Made by a program: the position numbers and the translations under genes | Part shown: in pieces, positions 1-9,390 of the stretch | Position numbering within the stretch: the stretch's first letter is position 1 | Layout: each line of letters starts with the position of its first letter | The notes under the pieces: generated by a model | Told to the model about the DNA's origin: nothing | Database searches by the model: none | Seen by the model: only the letters and a program-made list of their open reading frames with translations | Origin: Bacteroidales bacterium | GTDB taxonomy: Bacteria; Bacteroidota; Bacteroidia; Bacteroidales; UBA3824 | NCBI GenBank assembly: GCA_016286055.1 | Contig: JAEERW010000007.1 | Location: 221,766 to 255,542, forward strand | Length of the DNA: 33,777 nt | Direction: 5' to 3'

Positions 1-2
1 TG

Positions 3-1430
<1,428 letters not shown>

Positions 1431-1441
1431 ACGTCTGAAAG

Positions 1442-1675
1442 ATGAATGTAGAAATAATTTCACCCGACAAGCAAATCTACTCCGGCGAGGCAACCTTAGT
1501 AAGTCTTCCGGGTACAAAAGGCTCGTTTGAGATAGAGCAAAACCACGCCGCCATAATCTCCACCCTCGAAAAGGGCAAGATCAAAATCAAAAACGGCGAC
1601 AAAGAAGAGTTTTACGAAATCTCTGGCGGACTTGTGGAGTGCAGAAAAAATCAGATAAATATTTTGGTCAACTAA
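1442..1675 (+). CDS. atpC: ATP synthase F1 subunit epsilon, short form
   Basis: 77-aa epsilon subunit, which links the F1 rotor to the c-ring. It has the beta-sandwich domain (VEIISPDKQIYSGEA, LPGTKGSFEIEQNHA, GGLVECRKNQINIL). The usual protein is about 130-140 aa. This one stops after the sandwich and lacks the C-terminal helical hairpin that inhibits ATP hydrolysis in many bacteria; short versions are common in Bacteroidetes. It lies 11 nt after atpD and 21 nt before a strong terminator, so it is the last gene of its transcript. Confidence 0.93.
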   Translation: MNVEIISPDKQIYSGEATLVSLPGTKGSFEIEQNHAAIISTLEKGKIKIKNGDKEEFYEISGGLVECRKNQINILVN

Positions 1676-1696
1676 CAATAACTTGATAATTAACAA

Positions 1697-1745
1697 AATA
1701 CCCCGAAAGTTTCTTGTATACAAGAAACTTTCGGGGTATTTTTAT
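1697..1745. terminator. Bidirectional intrinsic terminator after atpC
   Basis: Perfect inverted repeat with 20-bp arms (1697-1716 and 1721-1740; core CCCCGAAAGTTTCTTG) around a TATA loop, followed by a T-rich run. It lies between atpC (+) and the convergent hydrolase gene (-) and can serve both strands. Confidence 0.9.
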
Positions 1746-1763
1746 CTTATATGCAAGAAAGAA

Positions 1764-2720
1764 TTACTTAATCCATCCGTGCATACGCATCCATTTTTCG
1801 CAGGCATCGTGCCAAAAGGCTTGTGTGTCGGTGGGTGCTTTTACCTGCAAACCGTGGTCGCCCTTGGCATAGAGATGAAGTTCTGCCTCAACACCATTTT
1901 TGCGGAGGGCGTCGGTATACATAACGCTGTTGGCGTAAGGCACAAGGTTGTCGTCGAGAGCGTGAGCAAGAAATGCCGGAGGAGTATCCTTAGTAACCTG
2001 CTTTTGGCTCGAAAACTTGTCGGTAAGAGCCTGATTAGCATCTTTGCCAATAAGGGCCTCGCGCGAACCCATATGTGTGGTTTCTGCCTCCATAGTAATT
2101 ACGGGGTAAATCAAGATAGAAAAATCGGGACGCGCGCTAACGTTGTATTCCGATTTGTAGACATTGTCGTTGTAATGCGTAGAGATTACCGAAGCCAAGT
2201 GTCCACCAGCCGAAAAGCCGATAACGCCAATCTTGTCGGGGTCGATGCCGTATTCCTTAGCATTGGCGCGAACATAGCGTACAGCCTGTTGAACGTCGAT
2301 AAGCGGACCAACGGAGCGGTCTTGCATAAATTGGTCTTCGGGAAGGCGGTATTTTAGCACAAAAGCGTTGATACCCACCGAGGCAAGCCACTCAGCGGTT
2401 TGCAAACCCTCAAAAAGGTAAGTTAATCCAGCATATCCGCCGCCGGGGATAACAATCACCGATGCGCCAGATGGTTCTTTGGCAGGGAAATAAGCAAGTT
2501 GCGGAGTAGACACGCAGCGCATAAAGAAAATGTTTGCGCTTTGTTCGTCGCACTTTTTAGGTTCGCCCTTAGCGCCGGGAATTTTGGTAAAAAGTTCGAT
2601 AGTTTTAGCCGGTTCGGGAGCCTTAGGCATCTGCGGACGCTGTGGCTGCTGAGCCATTGCTCCTCCGCCAATAATCATAGCCGTAGCAAACACGGCTGCA
2701 AAAGAATATAGTCTTTTCAT
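1764..2720 (-). CDS. Secreted alpha/beta hydrolase (acetyl-esterase/BD-FAE type)
   Basis: 318-aa alpha/beta-hydrolase, most like the carbohydrate acetyl/feruloyl esterases often annotated as endo-xylanase B in Bacteroidetes. Residues 1-23 form a signal peptide (MKRLYSFAAVFATAMIIGGG, then AMAQQ), so it is exported to the periplasm or envelope. The oxyanion-hole motif is IPGGGYAG (91-98), the nucleophile elbow is GFSAGG with Ser170, the acid is Asp256 or Asp257 (ALDDNLVPY), and the base is His289 (KGDHG). There is no lipobox and no carbohydrate-binding module. The DUF4143 ATPase ends 50 nt upstream on the same strand, so the two may be cotranscribed. A weak -7-like box (TATTATTG, minus strand 2759-2752) could give it its own promoter. 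The substrate cannot be told from sequence. Confidence 0.85.
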   Translation of the reverse strand: MKRLYSFAAVFATAMIIGGGAMAQQPQRPQMPKAPEPAKTIELFTKIPGAKGEPKKCDEQSANIFFMRCVSTPQLAYFPAKEPSGASVIVIPGGGYAGLTYLFEGLQTAEWLASVGINAFVLKYRLPEDQFMQDRSVGPLIDVQQAVRYVRANAKEYGIDPDKIGVIGFSAGGHLASVISTHYNDNVYKSEYNVSARPDFSILIYPVITMEAETTHMGSREALIGKDANQALTDKFSSQKQVTKDTPPAFLAHALDDNLVPYANSVMYTDALRKNGVEAELHLYAKGDHGLQVKAPTDTQAFWHDACEKWMRMHGWIK

Positions 2721-2770
2721 TTTCCTGTGATTTTAATAAGTTTATCAGCAGCAATAATACAAAAATTTTT

Positions 2771-3898
2771 TCACAACAAATAATCAAAATAATTTTCGGG
2801 GGTAACAACAACAGAATCTTTCACAGGGTACGACTGCAAAAAAGCGTCAGGGAATGGGGTACGACCCTTTTTAGCGTTCCATTTCATTTCAAAAATAGTC
2901 ATCTCCCCGTCAGACTCCTCTATATAATCGATTTCTTGTTGCGTTTTAGTTCGCCAAAAATATGTGTTGCAATAGTTTTGGAGGTAATGATTTCGTTTGA
3001 TACGCTCAGATATAAAAAAGTTCTCCCAAAGTGCGCCCATATCGTTGCGCATTTGTACAGGTGCAAACTGCTGAATCACAGCATTTCGTATTCCGTTGTC
3101 ATAAAAAAATACCTTTTTAGACTTTTTGAGTTCGTTGCGCAAATTACGACTGAGACCATTTAGACGAAAAATAATAAAACATTTTTCAAGCAGGTCGATG
3201 TAACGCTCTACTGTTTTGGCATCGCTACCAATTGTTTGTGCAATTTCGTTGTACGATACTTCGGAGCCAATTTGAAAAGCCAAGGCTTTGAGCAGACGGT
3301 CGAGAATCTCTGGACGGCGAAGGTTGTCGGATGCAAGAATATCTTTGTAAAGGTAACTATCAGCCAGAGTCCGCAATAATTCCTGAGAATTACCTACATT
3401 TGACAATATATCAGGATACGAACCATAGATGAGTCGTGTTTCTAAAAGATTCTGCACATTAATATAGCCTTCCGACTTGTAAATTTCGCCTGTGGAGATA
3501 GGGAACATCAGATACTCAAACTTTCTTCCCGTAAGAGGTTCGTTTAAACGATTTCTAAGTTCAAAAGCAGACGAACCAGTGGCAATAACCTGAACGTCAG
3601 GGAAATTATCAACCACAATCTTAATTGTAAGACCAATATTGTCCACTTTCTGAGCCTCGTCGATAATCATAACACGATTAGAACCAATTAGCATTTTTAA
3701 CTCCTTGATGTTTCGGTTAGTGAGGGCAACAACTGTTTGCGGCTCGTCGCAGTTTAGGTAAAGAACATCGTCTCTAAGATTGTTGGTAATATGTTTAAGC
3801 AAAGTGGTTTTACCAACTTGACGCGCTCCAAGCAATATAATCGCCTTGTTTTTAAAACAACGGTCGAGTATTATCTGATGTAAGTCTCTTTTAAACAT
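2771..3898 (-). CDS. AAA ATPase with C-terminal DUF4143 (AAA_14 family), copy 1
   Basis: 375 aa. The N-terminal ATPase has Walker A GARQVGKT (24-31), Walker B VMIIDEAQ and sensor-1 region ATGSSAFELRN. Then comes a winged-helix-like stretch (YNEIAQTIGSDAKTVERYI), and a C-terminal DUF4143 domain with EIDYIE (near residue 322) and FEMKWN (near 337), which resembles the D...ExK core of PD-(D/E)XK nucleases. This family is abundant in Bacteroidetes and other gut bacteria; its physiological role is not established. Its promoter (3924-3955) is built into the first unit of a 32-bp-period palindromic array, which points to dedicated regulation. A diverged second copy is at 8180-9331. Confidence 0.88.
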   Translation of the reverse strand: MFKRDLHQIILDRCFKNKAIILLGARQVGKTTLLKHITNNLRDDVLYLNCDEPQTVVALTNRNIKELKMLIGSNRVMIIDEAQKVDNIGLTIKIVVDNFPDVQVIATGSSAFELRNRLNEPLTGRKFEYLMFPISTGEIYKSEGYINVQNLLETRLIYGSYPDILSNVGNSQELLRTLADSYLYKDILASDNLRRPEILDRLLKALAFQIGSEVSYNEIAQTIGSDAKTVERYIDLLEKCFIIFRLNGLSRNLRNELKKSKKVFFYDNGIRNAVIQQFAPVQMRNDMGALWENFFISERIKRNHYLQNYCNTYFWRTKTQQEIDYIEESDGEMTIFEMKWNAKKGRTPFPDAFLQSYPVKDSVVVTPENYFDYLL

Positions 3899-3923
3899 AA
3901 TGTTGGTTAATGGATTTATTCTG

Positions 3924-3955
3924 CAAATATAAGAAGAAAATTATCGTAATCCAAA
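3924..3955 (-). promoter_or_regulatory. Bacteroidetes promoter of the first DUF4143 ATPase
   Basis: On the minus strand, TTTG (3955-3952), 20 nt, then TATATTTG (3931-3924). This matches the Bacteroidetes sigma consensus exactly. The -33 TTTG lies inside the first palindromic unit of the adjacent array, so a protein bound to the array would cover it. Confidence 0.75.
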
Positions 3956-4042
3956 AAAGTAATGTCTTTTTTGGATTATGATCCAAAAAAGTTATAACTA
4001 TTTTGGATTACGATCCAAAAAAGTAATATCTTTTTTGGATTA
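3947..4042. repeat. Three tandem 32-bp palindromic units upstream of the ATPase
   Basis: Three units begin at 3949, 3981 and 4013, an exact 32-bp period. Each contains ATCCAAAA and its complement TTTTGGAT. Arms: unit 1 3947-3958/3967-3978 (12 bp, 8-nt loop), unit 2 3981-3988/4001-4008, unit 3 4013-4022/4031-4040 (10 bp). Units 1 and 3 share the loop form GTAATRTC. There are no spacers of differing sequence, so this is not a CRISPR array. It fills most of the gene-free stretch 3899-4141. Probable operator array. Confidence 0.88.
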
Positions 4043-4077
4043 GCAAAGGATGAATAAACAAGACTGAAATATAATAT

Positions 4078-4108
4078 TTTGAAATTTCGGATAGAAATGT
4101 TTTCTTTG
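4078..4108 (+). promoter_or_regulatory. Probable promoter of the GT4 pair
   Basis: TTTG (4078-4081), 19 nt, TTTCTTTG (4101-4108; one mismatch to TAnnTTTG). Predicted transcription start near 4115, which rules out the in-frame starts at 4079 and 4097 and supports the ATG at 4142. Confidence 0.5.
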
Positions 4109-4141
4109 CGTACTAATTTTATTTACAGAATAAAATCAACT

Positions 4142-5206
4142 ATGCACAACATCCTCCTTGTTTGGGACCGTATCGGTGATTATCATCTTGCACGTGTAAG
4201 GGCGTTGCGGAAGGTGGTAGGCAATAGATTGGTGTTTACCGCCGACCTTGCCGCCGCCGACAACCTATATAAGTGGAAAACCGAAAACCTTGAAAACCAT
4301 TTTGTGCTTTCCTCTAAAACCGCCGAACAAAAGGATGTGCGCACAAGGTTGAAAAATTTTAAAAAGATTATCAAAACTCACAACATAAAATACTGCTGCC
4401 TTGCTGGTTACGGACGTATTGAATATCTGGGGATGATAATTGCCGCAAAACTTCGCGGATGCAAGGTGCTGATTTTTTCGGAGAGTTGGTACGGACGGCG
4501 CACACCTTTTAATATATTAAAGTCGTGGTTTTTAAAAATGTTTGCCGATGTGTTTTTGGTGTCGGGCATAAGGGCGAGAGATTTTACTGCTAATATTCTG
4601 AAAATCAAGCCCGAAAAAATAGCCATCCCCTACTCAGTGGTAGACAACGCGCATTTTGCAAACCCTGGCAATTATAATCCCGATACCAAGGTTATGCTCT
4701 GTATGGCGCGTTTTAGCAAGGAAAAAAATCAGGAATTTCTTATAAACGCATTTTTAAAATCCTCATTATCGGAGAGTTGGACATTAAAACTTGTTGGAGC
4801 AGGTCCGCTAAAAGAAGAATTAGAGCAAAAGTTTAAACAAAAACATAATATAACACTATGCAATTGGGCGGTTTACAACGAATTACCTACGATTTACCAT
4901 AACAGTTCGATGTTTGTTTTGGCAAGCACGTTTGAGCCGTGGGGATTGGTGGTAAACGAGGCAATGAGCGCGGGACTGCCGTGTGTGGTGAGTCGTGCCG
5001 TGGGTGCTATGCCCGATTTGGTGGATTCATCAGACGGTTTTACATTCGACGAAACCAACGAACAATCGCTCGTGGACGTTTTCAACTGCATTGCCACATT
5101 ATACAAAGAACAACTTATGCAGATGAGCCGCGCCGCCGTGGAGCGAATCAGCCGTTTTACCCCAGAAATTTGGGCGCAACAAGTTGTCAATTTGCTTAAA
5201 ATATGA
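4142..5206 (+). CDS. GT4-family glycosyltransferase
   Basis: 354-aa cytoplasmic glycosyltransferase of the GT-B/GT4 class, which moves a sugar from a nucleotide donor to a lipid- or glycan-linked acceptor. The N-terminal acceptor domain begins MHNILLVWDRIGDYHLARVR. The C-terminal donor domain has LCMARFSKEKNQEFL, LVGAGPLKEEL and the E-x7-E motif EPWGLVVNEAMSAGLP. The frame continues upstream to a TTG at 4079, but the promoter at 4078-4108 makes the ATG at 4142 the likely start. It overlaps the next glycosyltransferase by 4 nt (ATGA), so the two are translationally coupled. Donor and acceptor are unknown. Confidence 0.88.
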   Translation: MHNILLVWDRIGDYHLARVRALRKVVGNRLVFTADLAAADNLYKWKTENLENHFVLSSKTAEQKDVRTRLKNFKKIIKTHNIKYCCLAGYGRIEYLGMIIAAKLRGCKVLIFSESWYGRRTPFNILKSWFLKMFADVFLVSGIRARDFTANILKIKPEKIAIPYSVVDNAHFANPGNYNPDTKVMLCMARFSKEKNQEFLINAFLKSSLSESWTLKLVGAGPLKEELEQKFKQKHNITLCNWAVYNELPTIYHNSSMFVLASTFEPWGLVVNEAMSAGLPCVVSRAVGAMPDLVDSSDGFTFDETNEQSLVDVFNCIATLYKEQLMQMSRAAVERISRFTPEIWAQQVVNLLKI

Positions 5207-6273
5207 ACATTATCAACATTATAGACCGTATCGACAAGGTAAATTTCGGCATTTGGAACGCCGCCCTCCTACCCTGCACCACACTTTATAATATATATAA
5301 GGTGAAATGCTTTGCGGTTTTCCCTCGTATAAACGATTTGCCCGATGTTAAAACGCTCTATAATGTTGAACCAATTATTATAGATAACACTGACACTGAG
5401 GAATTTAGAAAATTTTTAGAGAGTTTTTCGCCCAAAGAGACCATAATTGTAACACACGGAAGTTGGCGTTTCCCTACACGATGGGGAAATTATGCCGCAA
5501 ATAACGGTTTCAAATGGGTTTACACACCTCACGGAATGTTAGAGCCGTGGAGCAAGAGGTTAAAATGGTTGAAAAAATTGCTTTATTTCCAATTTATAGA
5601 AAAACGGATGATAAAACGTGCGGCAACCATTAGGGCAGTTTCAAAACCTGAAATGGAAAATCTCAAAAAAGATTTCAAAAAAGTAGTTCACATACCCAAC
5701 GGAGCGGCAGTTATTAAAAGTTACTCAGCGGTAACAAAGCCTATAACCCTTTTGTTTCTTGGCAGGCTGAACTCCAAAAAATGCGTCTACGAGATACTCA
5801 GGGCGTGGATAGATTCCAATGGGTTTGGCAATGGAGATTATAGTTTAAAAATAGTTGGTCCCGACGATGGAGAGTTTCCTCGGCTTGATGCATTATACCG
5901 GACTTTACCCGAAAACAAAAACGTATATCTCAGCAACACACCCGTTTATGGCGCAGAGAAAGAGGCGTTGTTGGCAGAAAGCACATTTTTTCTCTTGCCA
6001 TCGCAGTCGGAGGGTTTTCCCACATCGGTGGTGGAGGCAGGAATGGCGGGATGCGTACCAGTTATCAGCGACGGTTGCAATTTTCCCGAACTTTTTGAAA
6101 ATCAACTTGGAATCAAAGTAGAAAGCAATTACAATTCGTTGCTGAAATTTTTCAATAATATTCCGCAACCATCTAACCGTAAGCAATATACCGATTATTT
6201 TGTGGAGAATTACTCCATAGAGGCAATTGCGGAAAAAATGGTTTCGCTATACAAACGGCTGTTAGAGCATTAA
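5203..6273 (+). CDS. GT4-family glycosyltransferase
   Basis: 356-aa GT-B glycosyltransferase, partner of the preceding gene, which it overlaps by 4 nt. Conserved features are YTPHGMLEPWSKRLKW (a HGM motif seen in many GT4 enzymes), RAVSKPEMENL, the donor-domain start FLGRLNSKKCVYEIL, and the E-x7-E motif EGFPTSVVEAGMAGCVP. No membrane segment is seen. The pair plausibly adds successive sugars to one surface glycan, but there is no polymerase or flippase nearby to define a capsule or O-antigen cluster. The 3' end overlaps the convergent radC gene by 12 bp. Confidence 0.88.
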   Translation: MNIINIIDRIDKVNFGIWNAALLPCTTLYNIYKVKCFAVFPRINDLPDVKTLYNVEPIIIDNTDTEEFRKFLESFSPKETIIVTHGSWRFPTRWGNYAANNGFKWVYTPHGMLEPWSKRLKWLKKLLYFQFIEKRMIKRAATIRAVSKPEMENLKKDFKKVVHIPNGAAVIKSYSAVTKPITLLFLGRLNSKKCVYEILRAWIDSNGFGNGDYSLKIVGPDDGEFPRLDALYRTLPENKNVYLSNTPVYGAEKEALLAESTFFLLPSQSEGFPTSVVEAGMAGCVPVISDGCNFPELFENQLGIKVESNYNSLLKFFNNIPQPSNRKQYTDYFVENYSIEAIAEKMVSLYKRLLEH

Positions 6274-6939
6274 ACCCTCGTCGCAAAAACTGTAATAACT
6301 ATCGCCGGCAATGATAATGTGCTCGGGAAGGTCGATATGCAGAAGTTTGCAAATCTTTTTTAAATCTTGGGTGAGCGAAATATCCTCTTGGCTTGGGCGA
6401 CAAGTGCCTCCGGGATGGTTGTGACACAGGATAATGCGTCCGGCATTGCACTCAAAGGCATAACGGAGAATCTCTTTAAAATCTACCACCACCACATTCG
6501 ACGCACCTTTGCTTATTTGCTGACGGCGTATAAACTGTCCGCTTATGTTGCAATATATCACCCAAAATTCCTCGTGAGGTTTTTCGCGAAGAAACTTCAT
6601 AGATTCAAACACATCTTTGCTCGATAAAAGTTTCACCTCGGTGGGCGGAGTGGCGGCGGCAATTCGGCGACCAAGTTCCTGAGCAGCACGGATAATGGTA
6701 GACTTTGCCGGACCGATACCTTCCACCTGCTCAATCTCCGAGCGGGTTAGGCGGGTAAACTTCATCAGGTTGTAGTCTGCCATCTTCATTACGTCGTTGG
6801 CAAGGTCGAGCGCCGAGCGATTTGCAGTGCCGTTAGTTATAAGTATAGCAATAAGTTCGGCAACGGAGCAAGCATCGGGACCATTGGCGATAAGTTTTTC
6901 GCGTGGGCGGTCGTCTTCGTTCCAATCTTTGATGGGCAT
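6262..6939 (-). CDS. radC: RadC/JAB-domain protein
   Basis: 225-aa RadC-family protein. A helix-hairpin-helix (EQVEGIGPAKSTIIRAAQEL, about residues 68-88) precedes an MPN/JAB domain with the metal motif HNHPGGTCRPSQED near residue 170 and an upstream acidic residue in EEFWVIYCN. The name implies DNA repair, but that role is not well supported and the JAB domain suggests a metallo-hydrolase. N-terminal MPIKDWNEDDRPREKL is typical of the family, fixing the start. It is downstream of rpsT but separated from it by a terminator. Its last 12 bp overlap the convergent glycosyltransferase. Confidence 0.93.
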   Translation of the reverse strand: MPIKDWNEDDRPREKLIANGPDACSVAELIAILITNGTANRSALDLANDVMKMADYNLMKFTRLTRSEIEQVEGIGPAKSTIIRAAQELGRRIAAATPPTEVKLLSSKDVFESMKFLREKPHEEFWVIYCNISGQFIRRQQISKGASNVVVVDFKEILRYAFECNAGRIILCHNHPGGTCRPSQEDISLTQDLKKICKLLHIDLPEHIIIAGDSYYSFCDEGLML

Positions 6940-6953
6940 AGGATAATGGAAAT

Positions 6954-6987
6954 AAAAAAAGGTCTCAACCGATTACCCGTCAAGACC
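6954..6987 (-). terminator. Intrinsic terminator after rpsT
   Basis: Minus strand: GGTCT (6987-6983), a 17-nt loop, AGACC (6965-6961), then seven T (6960-6954). The stem is short but the T run is clean. It separates rpsT from radC. Confidence 0.6.
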
Positions 6988-7015
6988 CTCTTTGCGTATT
7001 ATGACAACAAAATTA

Positions 7016-7267
7016 TTACAACTTGTTAACAAGTTTCTGCAACTTTGATTTCAAGTTAGCAGCCTTGTTCTGATGGATGATGTTTCTCTTGGCGAGTTTG
7101 TCAATCATTTTAACAACACCCGGAAGAGCCTTCTCGGCTTCTTCTTTCTCTTTTGTTGCACGGATTTTTCTTACTGCGTTACGCATTGTAACGGCATAGT
7201 AGCGGTTGCGAAGTCTGCGAACTTCGTCCTGTCTGATCTTCTTTTTTGCTGAATGATGATGAGCCAT
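7016..7267 (-). CDS. rpsT: 30S ribosomal protein S20
   Basis: 83-aa, very basic S20, which binds the 5' domain of 16S rRNA early in small-subunit assembly. It starts [20 protein letters not shown] and has the long helical body [20 protein letters not shown] typical of the family, at full length. It is monocistronic: its own promoter lies at 7326-7353 and a terminator follows at 6954-6987. The 5' UTR is about 50 nt; I see no clear autoregulatory structure in it. Confidence 0.95.
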   Translation of the reverse strand: MAHHHSAKKKIRQDEVRRLRNRYYAVTMRNAVRKIRATKEKEEAEKALPGVVKMIDKLAKRNIIHQNKAANLKSKLQKLVNKL

Positions 7268-7325
7268 TTCTCTTTTATTTAATGCTTTTGTTTATATTCA
7301 AATATTCTGTTTACAAATCAGAGCG

Positions 7326-7353
7326 CAAAGTAACAAAATATTCTTGATACCAA
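7326..7353 (-). promoter_or_regulatory. Probable rpsT promoter
   Basis: Minus strand: TTG (7353-7351), 17 nt, TTACTTTG (7333-7326). The -7 box has one mismatch and the spacer is slightly short. It is back-to-back with the glycosyltransferase promoter at 7362-7393. Confidence 0.5.
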
Positions 7354-7361
7354 CAAAAAAA

Positions 7362-7393
7362 TTTGCGGATTTAAATTTTAATTTTTACTATTG
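7362..7393 (+). promoter_or_regulatory. Probable promoter of the GT2 gene
   Basis: TTTG (7362-7365), 20 nt, TACTATTG (7386-7393; one mismatch). The predicted start near 7400 leaves a leader of about 11 nt before the ATG at 7411. Confidence 0.5.
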
Positions 7394-7410
7394 TACCAAG
7401 AAAAATAATT

Positions 7411-8163
7411 ATGAACAATCCAAAAATATCTGTTGTAACAGTGGTTTACAACAGCGCGGCACTTATAGAAAATACCGTTAAAAGTATTATAAATCAATCG
7501 TATAGCCACATAGAATACATAGTGGTGGACGGCGGAAGCACCGATGGCACTATTGACATTCTCAACCGTTACAAAAAAAATATTTCTACCCTCATATCCG
7601 AACCCGACCGCGGAATATACGACGCAATGAACAAGGGAATCAGCCTTGCCTCCGGCGATTTTGTGGTGTTTATTAATTCGGGCGACAAATTTTCTTCGCC
7701 AGACATTCTTGAAAAAATTTTTTCTAACCCCGATGCCGCACAAGCCGACGTTATCTATGGCGACACCGACATCACCGACTCAGATGGCAATATTATCCAT
7801 TCGCGCCGACACCGTCCGCCCGAAACACTCGATTGGAAAAGTTTTAAGCGAGGAATGTTGGTTTGCCATCAGAGTTTTATTGCAAGGCGCAATTTAATAG
7901 ATAGTTACGATTTAACATACCGTTACGCTGCCGATTTTGACTGGTGCATTCGCATTCTTAAAAAATCTAAGAGCGCGTACAACTCCCGTCAGGTGATAAG
8001 CCTTTTTCTCGAAGGCGGACAGACCCGCAAAACCATCGTCCCCGGCTTAAAAGAGCGTTTTAAGATAATGCGCCACCACTACGGACTTATTTCAGCCACA
8101 TTTTGGAATATAATATTAGGTGTGCGGTTTACGTGGTTTGTGATACGGCATAGATGGTTTTAA
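7411..8163 (+). CDS. GT2-family (GT-A fold) glycosyltransferase, WcaA-like
   Basis: 250-aa inverting glycosyltransferase. N-terminal ISVVTVVYNSAALIENTVKS and YIVVDGGSTDGTIDIL form the nucleotide-sugar site. EPDRGIYDAMNKGISLASGD is the family's highly conserved middle motif. The metal-binding acidic cluster is in GDTDITDSDG or INSGDKF. CHQSFIARR and ADFDWCIRI are typical of the WcaA-like subgroup of colanic-acid-type transferases. Probably cytoplasmic and membrane-associated in surface-glycan synthesis. It is monocistronic, with its own promoter, and convergent with the ATPase gene that ends at 8180. Confidence 0.9.
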   Translation: MNNPKISVVTVVYNSAALIENTVKSIINQSYSHIEYIVVDGGSTDGTIDILNRYKKNISTLISEPDRGIYDAMNKGISLASGDFVVFINSGDKFSSPDILEKIFSNPDAAQADVIYGDTDITDSDGNIIHSRRHRPPETLDWKSFKRGMLVCHQSFIARRNLIDSYDLTYRYAADFDWCIRILKKSKSAYNSRQVISLFLEGGQTRKTIVPGLKERFKIMRHHYGLISATFWNIILGVRFTWFVIRHRWF

Positions 8164-8179
8164 ACGGCATTAAAAACCC

Positions 8180-9331
8180 TTAGGCAAACAATTTTCCATT
8201 CCAAAGGCGCGACAAAAACTCTTTGGCAGGCCAAACCTCCACACCGTTAAACAATCGTGGGCGTTCCTCCAACGATACCACAATTAGTTTACAATCAGGA
8301 TATTCCTCTTTAAACGCCTTTAATCCTTTGAGATGAGAAGAAACCACATTTGCCGACGACTTGATTTCAATAGCCACTTCGGCATCGCCAATTATAGCAT
8401 CAACCTCGTAGGCATTGTTGAGAGTATGCCAAAATGAAAGTTTCTTATCAGATTCGGTATAATCGAGATATGCGGCAAGTTCTTGAATAATAAGATGTTC
8501 AAAAGCGTGACCATATTCAGAAGTTCCTCTGGTTAAACGTCCTCGGTGAAGCAAATGATTGGTAATACCCGTGTCGAAATAATAGAACTTGGGCGACAAC
8601 TGAACTTTACGCTTCAAAACCTTTGTGTAAGCAGGCAGAAACATACCAATAAGCGTCTCCTCCAAAATAGTAAAGTATTCTTTAACAGTTTTTGCCGACA
8701 CACCGCAATCGGTAGCAATTTTGGCGTAATTTACCATTTCAGAATCACTGAGAGCCGCAACCTCCAAAAACCGTGTAAAAGAATCCAAGTTTCGCACCAA
8801 TGCCTCGGCAATAATCTCTTGTTGAAGATAATCACCGATGTATGCTTGCAGACGTTTTTGCGGAGTGGTGGAAAGATAGTGGCGCGGCATCATTCCGTAA
8901 TTGACCGCACGGTCTAAATCAAAATCGGGTATTTCAGCACTAACCAACGGATGGAGAACCTTGCGAATAGCCCTTCCGCCAAGAAGGTTAGCCCCCGAAC
9001 GTTTTAATTTGCGTGCGCTCGACCCGCACAAGATAAAATTGATACCGCGGTTGGTAATAAGCCAATGAACCTCGTCGAGCAACGAAGGAATTTTTTGAAC
9101 CTCGTCGATAATAACGGTAGACCCTTCGTCAAGCATCATACACTCCTCGCGCAACTGCGACGGACGGAGTTTGTATTGAGCGTAAACATCAGATTTCAAC
9201 AAATCGTAATAAGGGGCATCAGGGAAAAGTCGCTTCAAGAGAGTGCTCTTGCCTGTCTGTCTCGGGCCCCACAGAAAAATACTATCTGTTTTGATATCGT
9301 TAAGCGAAAGAAGTCTATCTAACATACACAT
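8180..9331 (-). CDS. AAA ATPase with C-terminal DUF4143 (AAA_14 family), copy 2
   Basis: 383 aa. Walker A GPRQTGKS (22-29), Walker B TVIIDEVQ, sensor-1 region LCGSSARKLKR, and a DUF4143 domain ending in a nuclease-like core EVDAIIGD (near residue 307) with AIEIKSS (near 321). The same family as the gene at 2771-3898 but clearly diverged (GPRQTGKS against GARQVGKT), so not a recent duplication. The first two candidate starts are Met1 (9331) and Met3 (9325); both lie just inside the predicted transcript start near 9341. Role unknown; it could be a chaperone-like or defence-related ATPase. It has an upstream array with the same 32-bp period as copy 1. Confidence 0.88.
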   Translation of the reverse strand: MCMLDRLLSLNDIKTDSIFLWGPRQTGKSTLLKRLFPDAPYYDLLKSDVYAQYKLRPSQLREECMMLDEGSTVIIDEVQKIPSLLDEVHWLITNRGINFILCGSSARKLKRSGANLLGGRAIRKVLHPLVSAEIPDFDLDRAVNYGMMPRHYLSTTPQKRLQAYIGDYLQQEIIAEALVRNLDSFTRFLEVAALSDSEMVNYAKIATDCGVSAKTVKEYFTILEETLIGMFLPAYTKVLKRKVQLSPKFYYFDTGITNHLLHRGRLTRGTSEYGHAFEHLIIQELAAYLDYTESDKKLSFWHTLNNAYEVDAIIGDAEVAIEIKSSANVVSSHLKGLKAFKEEYPDCKLIVVSLEERPRLFNGVEVWPAKEFLSRLWNGKLFA

Positions 9332-9347
9332 TTAGTTTAGCATTTTG

Positions 9348-9379
9348 CAAAGTTACTAATAATAAAAATATTAAACAAA
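9348..9379 (-). promoter_or_regulatory. Bacteroidetes promoter of the second DUF4143 ATPase
   Basis: Minus strand: TTTG (9379-9376), exactly 20 nt, TAACTTTG (9355-9348), a full consensus match. The predicted start near 9341 leaves a leader of only 10-16 nt. The 32-bp repeat array begins 12 bp upstream of the -33 box. Confidence 0.75.
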
Positions 9380-9390
9380 AAATTTGAATG

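Noticed and set aside
1683-2357. A 224-codon ORF on the plus strand
   Set aside because: It is antisense to the hydrolase, whose signal peptide and catalytic triad are intact; it begins inside the atpC terminator.
3947-4042. CRISPR array
   Set aside because: The units abut at a fixed period, with no variable spacers and no cas genes.
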